NCBI GenBank assembly: GCA_009746045.1
Contig: RPFO01002038.1
Coordinates: 1 to 57,910 of the forward strand
Direction of reading: 5' to 3'
Length of the DNA: 57,910 nucleotides
Source of the DNA: Mesostigma viride
Taxonomy: Eukaryota > Streptophyta > Mesostigmatophyceae > Mesostigmatales > Mesostigmataceae
The number at the start of each line of letters is the position of its first letter. Positions within the stretch are counted from its first letter, which is position 1. Made by a program: the position numbers and the translations under genes. Below are positions 34,097 through 42,604 of this stretch, one piece after another. Under the pieces are notes generated by a model that saw only the letters and a program-made list of their open reading frames with translations, had not been told where the DNA came from and searched no databases.

Positions 34097-36062
34097 GAAT
34101 CGGGGTTCTTTGAACGGAGTTTCTTCTATACGTGAATGCGGGAACAAGAGGCCGCTGGATGAGCGGCTTATAGGTCGCAGTGTTTACTCGTAGCTGTTTG
34201 GCTAGAGCTTTTGTGATTAGTAGATGCAATATAGTGCATGGTTGAAAAATGAATTAAATAAAATGTGCGTTCCGCGCTTGGGTTGATTATACCCGGGCGG
34301 AACGGGGCGTGAGGTGCAGTGCCCCTGAAAAGAACAACCTACGCATTATTTAATACTAGCCGTGCAGATTCGGGATATTCTACCCCCGGTCTGTACGGTT
34401 AGCGTCTTACTAGCATCCACTAAACATAAGGGTTTAATGACGTCAGTTAGCTAGGGATAAGGGAGGTTTTGCGACTAAAAGCCGCTCTGGCTGGTTTTGT
34501 CGGCCTCTTTCTTTGCTCGTTGTCGTTGCGGCGGCAGCCGCAGCTATGGGTGCTGCGGAGCAAAATCCCAAAAGCACTGGTTGCACTGGCCACTTGGCCA
34601 GTGGTGAGACTTCCAGTTGTTAACCGGCCAGGCGTAGTTCCTCGCCCGGTTAACTAAAAGAAAAGAAAAAGATTACCTCCGGTCCGCACCTTTTCCCCAG
34701 CTTGGGGTCTTTGGTGGGCCGGATGCCGTGACAGGTGCTCAACTGTCGCTTGGTCGGCCCAGTGCGCGAGCTGGTGCTCCGTACCTGGGGATGCTTGCAC
34801 CCCGGGTTGGAGCCGGATGGCTGGCACTGGCGACCCGTGTCTCGGTCCGCGGCCTGCGGCTTTTTCTTCGGAAATTGCTGCTGGCCAGCAAACTTTGCAA
34901 TTGCCTTCCGCCGAGGGGGGGTGGTTGGGGCTGGGGACGGCGATGGGAAAAGCGTCTAAGCTAGAAATTTTTTCCCCACGCATAGAAACCTCGGGGGGGA
35001 ATGCGGTCTTGGCTGAACGGACTCTCGTTCAGCCAGGTGCCTGGGGCTGTGGCCTCGGGCATCCGGGCTGGCGGGGCCTGGGCTAGGTCCACGTTTTTTC
35101 TCGAAGCACCCCGGGTCTATGGGGAGACGGCCATAGCGGTACCGACTCGGGGCCCCGAGAGGGGTCATGATAGGCTGGCCGTGCGCAATCGCAGTGCAAA
35201 TGCGCTGGGCCTTTTTGGGCCTGGCCATGCATCCACAGCCGCCGGGCACACGCCTCCCGATGTGGGGGGGCTCCCGTTTTGCGGCAGGGCGGTCACTTGT
35301 GACAACAAGCAAGGTGGAGTGCGGCTTCAAGGGAAAGCCAGGGCGGGGGTGATTGGGCAACGTACTTCATGAAGGGCCTTGAACGGCGTGCCTCCGGGCA
35401 TGTCAATTAGTGTCACATGTATGCTTCCACTTATTGTTTTAATGAAGATGCTGGTTTTTGTGGGAGCTACGTGGGACATGAATCGGGGTTCTTTGAACGG
35501 AGTTTCTTCTATACGTGAATGCGGGAACAAGAGGCCGCTGGATGAGCGGCTTATAGGTCGCAGTGTTTACTCGTAGCTGTTTGGCTAGAGCTTTTGTGAT
35601 TAGTAGATGCAATATAGTGCATGGTTGAAAAATGAATTAAATAAAATGTGCGTTCCGCGCTTGGGTTGATTATACCCGGGCGGAACGGGGCGTGAGGTGC
35701 AGTGCCCCTGAAAAGAACAACCTACGCATTATTTAATACTAGCCGTGCAGATTCGGGATATTCTACCCCCGGTCTGTACGGTTAGCGTCTTACTAGCATC
35801 CACTAAACATAAGGGTTTAATGACGTCAGTTAGCTAGGGATAAGGGAGGTTTTGCGACTAAAAGCCGCTCTGGCTGGTTTTGTCGGCCTCTTTCTTTGCT
35901 CCCCACCCACCCACCCTTGTCTTGGTTGCCTCTAGGGCAACGTACTTCATGAAGGGCCTTGAACGGCGTGCCTCCGGGCATGTCAATTAGTGTCACATGT
36001 ATGCTTCCACTTATTGTTTTAATGAAGATGCTGGTTTTTGTGGGAGCTACGTGGGACATGAA
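34097..36062 (-). mobile_element. Tandem pair of novel insertions in gag, target GAA/TTC
   Basis: Two copies of one element lie head to tail: 34100-35479 (1380 bp) and 35483-36059 (577 bp). Each starts TCGGGGTTC and ends GTGGGACAT. GAA occurs before, between and after them (34097-34099, 35480-35482, 36060-36062). The copies share a 419-bp left part (34100-34518, 35483-35901) and a 125-bp right part (35355-35479, 35935-36059), but differ in the middle: 836 bp against 33 bp. No inverted termini, TG...CA ends or Helitron signals are seen. The class is unknown. Confidence 0.75.
35355..35479 (-). other. Short in-frame segment with ubiquitin-like start
   Basis: On the minus strand the inserted element opens with an ATG and reads TSIFIKTISGSIHVTLIDMP, resembling the first beta-hairpin of ubiquitin-like folds. 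It is in frame with the interrupted gag. A GTACGT near its end could be a splice donor. The same segment is repeated at 35935-36059. It is too short to assign with confidence. Confidence 0.3.
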
Positions 36063-36297
36063 ATACTTGTGGGGAGCTTGAGCGGCGTGGAGCAAGGCTG
36101 TGCCATCCAAAGCCGCGACCAGACTTGCATAGCCGAGCTTTTGCTGCTTTTCGACCAGAGGTGCCTCCCCTCTCAGGGCTGCATCATAGCCGATGGCGTC
36201 GTAAAGGCCCTCAACTTTGATTTTAAAAAAGGGGAACTGCTTTGGATCTGAGCCATTGAATGATAGACCTCGCAGCGCAGTCAATACAGTGTTTTCC

Positions 36298-36663
36298 TTA
36301 ATTTCTCGGGCGGCAGCTGGCGCAGCCATGATGATTCGGGTGTCGCTGGAGCTTGGAAAGTTCCAAAAAATGGTGTGCAAGGTCCCTCAAAGATATTGCT
36401 CGTGTGTTTACCAGATTTTGCAGACGACTGATAGAGAAAAAAGGATGGTTGAACCACCGACAATGGAAAAATTCCGCGCGTAGGCCTTGCAAAAGCCACT
36501 TGATGTAGGTGTGCTCCTCGAAAAGATCTGGAAAGATTCTGGGAATGTCTGTGAAAACGACTTTAGCTCTCTCCCAATATTCGTCGAAAGATTCGCCCTG
36601 CAGCTGGGAAAGCTGTACTGCCGAGAATAGACGCCGAGATTCACGCGGAAACCACGGATTCAT
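36298..36663 (-). CDS. gag ORFA of element A
   Basis: This 121-residue intact ORF starts at MNPWFPRESRR. The core SFDEYWERAKVVF and the segment YIKWLLQGLRAEFF have the look of a Ty3-type Retrotrans_gag capsid fragment, with a Leu-rich helical C-terminus. It ends 32 nt inside ORFB, which is in the +1 frame. The intact state in copies A and B, and the homologous ORF in X, argue that it is a real gene. Its role is probably capsid assembly or packaging; this is inferred, not shown. Confidence 0.75.
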   Translation of the reverse strand: MNPWFPRESRRLFSAVQLSQLQGESFDEYWERAKVVFTDIPRIFPDLFEEHTYIKWLLQGLRAEFFHCRWFNHPFFSISRLQNLVNTRAISLRDLAHHFLELSKLQRHPNHHGCASCRPRN

Positions 36664-36961
36664 AAAAAATCTTGGTGCAGGCAGGGCTCTGGATGGGGAC
36701 GTCTTGAAACGCAGGCTCACGACTGTCGACCAGCGGCGTCCGGGCTTCGTCAGGCAAATACAAGTTATAAAATCTCGCCGTTTACCAAATATTTAACCAG
36801 AAAAAGCTTTCTGGCCAGGTGCGCAGGCCAGGTGCGCAGGCCAGGTGCGCAGGCTAGGTGCGCAGGCCAGGTGCTGGTCGGCTGCTGCAGGACTTCAACG
36901 ACGAAATGTTGTACGCGTAATTAATATTGGAGTCGGCCGTGGCCCCTCGCTTTCGATACCA

Positions 36962-37690
36962 TTTTAAATTACGGAGGAGGAGGAAAGATCTTTGAGCCGT
37001 TTCGACCTCAATATATATTGTATTAATGATTAAATTGCGTAGTGACAAAAGACATGGCCAACAAGGCCTTCCCAACAAGGGAATCGACCCAACAAGGGTG
37101 ACGACTCCGACCAACAAGGTCTTTCCAACAAGGAATTCCCAACAAGGGTGTGAGTTGGACCAACAAGGTGACTTTCATTAGAAAATAGATTACGTTTTTA
37201 TATCTTGTGTCGACCAAGGCATTGATGCTGAAAAGATGCCGATAAGATGCTGATAAGGTGAACTAGATGCCGATAAGGTGTCTCGAATGTTCTAGAGCAT
37301 CATCGAGAAGATAAGGTTCAGGAATATTCGATAAAGGTGCCGACACCCTGATGAGTGTCTACATGTTCGAGCTGTACTGTCGTTCGGCACAACCTTTTTA
37401 TATGATAACTGTCGACTAAACAAATTCGTCACAAATTCTACATAGCATCGTCAAAACATTGCAAATATTTAGAAACAATTCTGGTGAAGAGTTAGCTGAT
37501 CTAATTGCAAAGGGTAACACTCGGTTCCCTGGCTACCAACGATCAGGTTCTTGACCAAAAGTACGTCAAATGTCATCCTAATTGCTAAAGTGACAAATAA
37601 ATGCCACCCGCTACCAACGTATGAAAAAGTATTGTAGTCCAGAAGTAAAAAAGTTGTCACACGTGGCAAACAGTGCCAGATTTTCTGACA
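36962..37690 (-). repeat. 5' LTR of element A
   Basis: 729 bp, with a G-to-T change at the second base of its inner end (TT instead of TG) and at least two other differences from the partner LTR. The primer site TGGTATCGAAAGCGAGG (minus strand) adjoins it at 36945-36961. Confidence 0.92.
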
Positions 37691-37695
37691 CTGAT

Positions 37696-38550
37696 GCTTA
37701 AAGGGTTTTCGCATGAGTAAATGTGAGGCCATGTGCATTATAACCGCGTTGTTCAGTTTGGGGTAATTCCAAGTGTGGGCACAAAGTTTGCGCATTCATT
37801 CATTGTGTTCATGTAGTTCTGTTTTGTGCAACCATGCATTACATGCAGGCTGCAGGATAGGCGTATTGTGTTGATGGACAGTTTTTTGCAAGCACGATCG
37901 AATGCGAGGCCTTGTGAATTTTAATGCCTGCGTGGACGTCATAGGCAATCATGCATACATGGGCGTGTGCATAATAAAAATGCTGTCAATTTTCACAACC
38001 ATACACGTGCAGGCACACACATGGCCGTGTGGATGATGTGAAATTTTTTGCCACCATGCATAATTGCATGGCCATGCATGAGGTGCGGCATGGTTATTCA
38101 TGATTCCTTACTTGAAAATCTGGCACCCTTTTTACACCATTACAACAACCATGGATGCATTCTCTTGCCCACATCTTGCTAGCACAGTAATTGTTTGAGT
38201 CAATCTTTTATGATCCTAATCCAAAGCTTCCGAGTTATGACGTGGTTGTACATGTGCATCAGGGTGGTTTTACCGGATTAGGATACATTTGCACGGCTTC
38301 AAATGTATCCTAAATGCACCATTGGCAAACATGGTTTCTGGACATGGTCAATATCATTCAAATGTTTGGCAAGCATGATATGATCATGCTTGCCAAAGAT
38401 GTCGTCTCTTTTCATATTTCACACATATATTATTGGCCTCGGCGTGCCATGCTTCCACGTTTGTTGTCTCTTTTCATATATTGTAAATATGATCAATAAA
38501 ATTCCAAACATGACCATGTTGGAGACTTCAAGTGGAGCATCATGATTACT
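37696..38550. other. Flank between elements A and B; no gene seen
   Basis: AT-rich sequence rich in CATGCAT-type words, the original downstream flank of the acidic ORF. It begins GCTTAA, which restores that ORF's stop when A is removed. Confidence 0.5.
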
Positions 38551-38555
38551 GTTTT

Positions 38556-39284
38556 TGTTAAATTACGGAGGAGGAGGAAAGATCTTTGAGCCGTTTCGAC
38601 CTCAATATATATTGTATTAATGATTAAATTGCGTAGTGACAAAAGACATGGCCAACAAGGCCTTCCCAACAAGGGAATCGACCCAACAAGGGTGACGACT
38701 CCGACCAACAAGGTCTTTCCAACAAGGAATTCCCAACAAGGGTGTGAGTTGGACCAACAAGGTGACTTTCATTAGAAAATAGATTACGTTTTTATATCTT
38801 GTGTCGACCAAGGCATTGATGCTGAAAAGATGCCGATAAGATGCCGATAAGGTGAACTAGATGCCGATAAGGTGTCTCGAATGTTCTAGAGCATCATCGA
38901 GAAGATAAGGTTCAGGAATATTCGATAAAGGTGCCGACACCCTGATGAGTGTCTACATGTTCGAGCTGTACTGTCGTTCGGCACAACCTTTTTATATGAT
39001 AACTGTCGACTAAACAAATTCGTCACAAATTCTACATAGCATCGTCAAAACATTGCAAATATTTAGAAACAATTCTGGTGAAGAGTTAGCTGATCTAATT
39101 GCAAAGGGTAACACTCGGTTCCCTGGCTACCAACGATCAGGTTCTTGACCAAAAGTACGTCAAATGTCATCCTAATTGCTAAAGTGACAAATAAATGCCA
39201 CCCGCTACCAACGGATGAAAAAGTATTGTAGTCCAGAAGTAAAAAAGTTGTCACACGTGGCAAACAGTGCCAGATTTTCTGACA
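38556..39284 (-). repeat. 3' LTR of element B
   Basis: 729 bp, TGTTAAATT...TCTGACA, with the same CAACAAGG array and minus-strand TATA box as in element A. The inner edge adjoins the purine tract AGTGAGGGGCC. Confidence 0.95.
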
Positions 39285-39359
39285 GGCCCCTCACTAGTGC
39301 AGCCACGTTTCCAAAGTCAGGGTGGCCTGGGTTGGCCCAGGACCAACGCATCCGTTACA

Positions 39360-40265
39360 TCAAAACACAAACCCCGGTGGGAGTTCCGTCGCCTCCTGGT
39401 TGAGAGTGAGATTGGCCAAGTCCTCAGAGAGGTTGGCAGTACCCTTCTGACCCCGGCGCAGCTCAGGATGAAGATCCCAACACTTGTCCTTGGTGTGGCC
39501 CAGCCTCTTGCAGTGTGGGCAGGGGGGCCCCTTCACCACCTTAGTGGCAAAGACCGTTTCGTCCAGAGGTCCTGAGCAATGGGGACATGACGTTGGCATG
39601 GGAGTGCTTTCCGTGTTGTAGACACCAGTGGTGGCCCCTGAGGACCGATCTCCAGGATGAGCACGGTGGATGCGCAGATGGTCTTCTGCTCGGAGGACAG
39701 CCGCCTTGTAATCTGCCCAAGGAAGGTCGGCGGGCAGGTTGTAAGCAGACAGTACCGGACCGTATTGCGCAGGCAGACGACGTCGGTGGGTGGTCACGAG
39801 GATCGACTCATGCAGACGGTTAGCGGACAGCAGGTTGTATTCCTTGAACTTGCGTTCCGTGGTGTTGATGTTAGCCACGACTTGGTCGCCAGGAATCGAC
39901 GCAGTAGACAGGAGTTCATCCAAAGTGGTGGCTTGGTAGGCCGCTGTTGTTTCCGTGTGTCCATAGACGTCACACAAGATTTTCCAGGCCTCGTGGAAAT
40001 ACTTGTGGGGAGCTTGAGCGGCGTGGAGCAAGGCTGTGCCATCCAAAGCCGCGACCAGACTTGCATAGCCGAGCTTTTGCTGCTTTTCGACCAGAGGTGC
40101 CTCCCCTCTCAGGGCTGCATCATAGCCGATGGCGTCGTAAAGGCCCTCAACTTTGATTTTAAAAAAGGGGAACTGCTTTGGATCTGAGCCATTGAATGAT
40201 AGACCTCGCAGCGCAGTCAATACAGTGTTTTCCTTAATTTCTCGGGCGGCAGCTGGCGCAGCCAT
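39360..40265 (-). CDS. gag: gag ORFB of element B (copia/UBN2-like, zinc knuckle)
   Basis: The first ATG of this frame is at 40265 (MAAPAAAREIKENTV), giving about 301 residues. Residues ~15-200 match the UBN2/copia gag region: FNGSDPKQFPFFKIKVEGLY, HEAWKILCDVYG and THRRRLPAQYGPVLSAYN. The C-terminal third has a CPHC pair, then CPHCKRLGHTKDKC (C-X2-C-X4-H-X4-C). It would bind element RNA and form the particle with ORFA. It is the only intact ORFB of this family in the window. Its ATG lies 32 nt before the end of ORFA in the +1 frame, so re-initiation, leaky scanning or +1 frameshifting could express it. No protease is encoded. Confidence 0.9.
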   Translation of the reverse strand: MAAPAAAREIKENTVLTALRGLSFNGSDPKQFPFFKIKVEGLYDAIGYDAALRGEAPLVEKQQKLGYASLVAALDGTALLHAAQAPHKYFHEAWKILCDVYGHTETTAAYQATTLDELLSTASIPGDQVVANINTTERKFKEYNLLSANRLHESILVTTHRRRLPAQYGPVLSAYNLPADLPWADYKAAVLRAEDHLRIHRAHPGDRSSGATTGVYNTESTPMPTSCPHCSGPLDETVFATKVVKGPPCPHCKRLGHTKDKCWDLHPELRRGQKGTANLSEDLANLTLNQEATELPPGFVF

Positions 40266-40599
40266 GATGATTCGGGTGTCGCTGGAGCTTGGAAAGTTCC
40301 AAAAAATGGTGTGCAAGGTCCCTCAAAGATATTGCTCGTGTGTTTACCAGATTTTGCAGACGACTGATAGAGAAAAAAGGATGGTTGAACCACCGACAAT
40401 GGAAAAATTCCGCGCGTAGGCCTTGCAAAAGCCACTTGATGTAGGTGTGCTCCTCGAAAAGATCTGGAAAGATTCTGGAAATGTCTGTGAAAACGACTTT
40501 AGCTCTCTCCCAATATTCGTCGAAAGATTCGCCCTGCAGCTGGGAAAGCTGTACTGCCGAGAATAGACGCCGAGATTCACGCGGAAACCACGGATTCAT
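40234..40599 (-). CDS. gag ORFA of element B
   Basis: This 121-residue ORF starts at the ATG for MNPWFPRESRR. It differs from the ORFA of element A by about one residue. SFDEYWERAKVVF and YIKWLLQGLRAEFF are the conserved blocks also seen in diverged element X. The open frame extends upstream without an ATG, so this start is chosen because X shares it. It is the first gene after the leader and should be translated directly from the LTR transcript. The capsid-like role is an inference from sequence pattern. Confidence 0.78.
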   Translation of the reverse strand: MNPWFPRESRRLFSAVQLSQLQGESFDEYWERAKVVFTDISRIFPDLFEEHTYIKWLLQGLRAEFFHCRWFNHPFFSISRLQNLVNTRAISLRDLAHHFLELSKLQRHPNHHGCASCRPRN

Positions 40600-40749
40600 A
40601 AAAAATCTTGGTGCAGGCAGGGCTCTGGATGGGGACGTCTTGAAACGCAGGCTCACGACTGTCGACCAGCGGCGTCCGGGCTTCGTCAGGCAAATACAAG
40701 TTATAAAATCTCGCCGTTTACCAAATATTTAACCAGAAAAAGCTTTCTG

Positions 40750-40862
40750 GCCAGGTGCGCAGGCCAGGTGCGCAGGCCAGGTGCGCAGGCCAGGTGCGCA
40801 GGCCAGGTGCGCAGGCTAGGTGCGCAGGCCAGGTGCGCAGGCTAGGTGCGCAGGCCAGGTGC
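40750..40862 (-). repeat. Leader minisatellite of element B (13-bp unit)
   Basis: About nine units of GGCCAGGTGCGCA lie between the primer site and ORFA. Element A has only four or five units at 36817-36873. The array sits where packaging signals are usually found. Confidence 0.85.
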
Positions 40863-40932
40863 TGGTCGGCTGCTGCAGGACTTCAACGACGAAATGTTGT
40901 ACGCGTAATTAATATTGGAGTCGGCCGTGGCC

Positions 40933-40949
40933 CCTCGCTTTCGATACCA
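40933..40949 (-). promoter_or_regulatory. Primer-binding site of element B
   Basis: TGGTATCGAAAGCGAGG on the minus strand starts directly at the LTR edge. Its first eight bases equal those of X. Confidence 0.75.
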
Positions 40950-41678
40950 TGTTAAATTACGGAGGAGGAGGAAAGATCTTTGAGCCGTTTCGACCTCAAT
41001 ATATATTGTATTAATGATTAAATTGCGTAGTGACAAAAGACATGGCCAACAAGGCCTTCCCAACAAGGGAATCGACCCAACAAGGGTGACGACTCCGACC
41101 AACAAGGTCTTTCCAACAAGGAATTCCCAACAAGGGTGTGAGTTGGACCAACAAGGTGACTTTCATTAGAAAATAGATTACGTTTTTATATCTTGTGTCG
41201 ACCAAGGCATTGATGCTGAAAAGATGCCGATAAGATGCCGATAAGGTGAACTAGATGCCGATAAGGTGTCTCGAATGTTCTAGAGCATCATCGAGAAGAT
41301 AAGGTTCAGGAATATTCGATAAAGGTGCCGACACCCTGATGAGTGTCTACATGTTCGAGCTGTACTGTCGTTCGGCACAACCTTTTTATATGATAACTGT
41401 CGACTAAACAAATTCGTCACAAATTCTACATAGCATCGTCAAAACATTGCAAATATTTAGAAACAATTCTGGTGAAGAGTTAGCTGATCTAATTGCAAAG
41501 GGTAACACTCGGTTCCCTGGCTACCAACGATCAGGTTCTTGACCAAAAGTACGTCAAATGTCATCCTAATTGCTAAAGTGACAAATAAATGCCACCCGCT
41601 ACCAACGGATGAAAAAGTATTGTAGTCCAGAAGTAAAAAAGTTGTCACACGTGGCAAACAGTGCCAGATTTTCTGACA
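40950..41678 (-). repeat. 5' LTR of element B
   Basis: 729 bp. On the minus strand a TATATAAAA box lies at about 41384. No difference from 38556-39284 was noticed. Confidence 0.95.
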
Positions 41679-41683
41679 GTTTT

Positions 41684-42289
41684 CACTATTACGTAACCCA
41701 TGGTTCATGTTAACATGGCATAATGAGCAATCCTATTGACCCCATGACTAATGGTGAAGTTAATAAAGTTACATCGTGGCACGTCACTATAGCATCAAGT
41801 TGCATCATTGTGCATAAAGTAGTTTAGCACTGAGTTGGCATGCCAACACGAGGTACACTAAATAAATTAAAACCAGAATTGATCAACAACCCAGTATCCA
41901 AATACAGTATCCATATATATGCAGGTCGTACTACAGGTACAGCCACGGCTGCCACGCGGCTTCTGCAGCGAGCTCTTTCTCCTAGACAATTGCTCTACTG
42001 GTCCCTACAGGTCGGTCGACTTGGACCATGATGTGTCAAGAACAGTTAATTGACGGACTTAAACAAGATGTTTGTCTACATGCAGCTGTCTGCACCTAAC
42101 TAACGCGAAACCGCGTGCTACCAAATATAGGGGGAAATGCATGAGTAACACATGTCAACGCACAACCGGTGGAAATCACGCGATACCAACCGCGGCAACA
42201 GTGGTGTGAACATAGCGGGCACTGACATGCAACAAAGCACCAGCAACGGCATCAGTAGCAAATTGTAGTAGCGGAACAATAGCCACTAC
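41684..42289. other. No gene seen
   Basis: Unique sequence between element B and the CAG-rich region. Only short ORFs. Confidence 0.4.
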
Positions 42290-42585
42290 ATCAATGCAAC
42301 AACACATCAGCCCAGCAACACAGCAGCAGCATGACCGTAGCACAGCAGCAGCACAACTGTAGCTCAGCAGCACGGCCGCAAATTATGCAGCAGTGCATCA
42401 ACACAGCAGCACGGCAGCAGCACGACAGCAATACATCAGCGGCACGGCAGCAATGCAGCAACACATCAGCACAACAGCACAACAGCAGCACGGCAGCAAT
42501 GCAGCAACAGTAGCATGGCAGCACAGCAGCAGCAGCAGCAGCAGCAGCACATGAGCAGCTCAATGACAACAACGCTGCTCGCGCT
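42290..42585 (+). repeat. CAG/CAGCAC-rich degenerate microsatellite
   Basis: CAGCA-type trinucleotide repeats fill most of this region, downstream of the stop codon of the transposase-like gene. The ORFs are repeat artefacts. Confidence 0.75.
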
Positions 42586-42604
42586 TCAGCAGTCGTCGTC
42601 GTCG

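Larger units (their letters stand above)
33461..36329 (-). pseudogene. gag: gag ORFB of element A, interrupted
   Basis: The 5' part (36060-36329) starts MAAPAAAREIKENTV and the 3' part (33461-34099) carries THRRRLPAQYGPVLSAYN, a CPHC pair and the zinc knuckle CPHCKRLGHTKDKC. Together they match the intact ORFB of element B almost identically. The interruption lies at a Phe codon in the HKYF/HEAW region, and both edges of the insert remain in the gag reading frame. The product would be a copia/UBN2-type gag with RNA-binding zinc knuckle. This copy cannot make it intact. Confidence 0.85.
32652..37695 (-). mobile_element. Element A: gag-only LTR retrotransposon, TSD CTGAT
   Basis: The element spans 32657-37690, flanked by CTGAT on both sides (32652-32656 and 37691-37695). 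The two LTRs are 729 bp each. The internal region on the minus strand holds ORFA and ORFB but no pol. ORFB is interrupted by a tandem pair of other insertions (34100-36059). It is the same family and orientation as element B, 866 bp away. Confidence 0.95.
38551..41683 (-). mobile_element. Element B: intact gag-only LTR retrotransposon, TSD GTTTT
   Basis: The element spans 38556-41678 (3123 bp), flanked by GTTTT (38551-38555, 41679-41683). The two 729-bp LTRs appear practically identical. The internal 1665 bp encode overlapping ORFA and ORFB on the minus strand and nothing else, so pol must come from another element. This resembles the TR-GAG class of plant non-autonomous elements, here with two gag genes. 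Confidence 0.96.

Noticed and set aside
34654-35360. 109- and 134-codon ORFs in the middle of the first tandem insertion
   Set aside because: They are GC-rich, overlap other frames and show no recognisable domain, so they are left as unassigned sequence.
34100-36059. Helitron or LTR element as the class of the tandem insertion
   Set aside because: The left end begins TC, but there is no CTRR end or hairpin and the target is not A/T. There are no TG...CA ends, and the middle parts differ.
32718-41205. 64-112-codon ORFs repeated in each 729-bp LTR
   Set aside because: They are shadows within LTR copies and include the CAACAAGG array. No start context or homology pattern supports them.
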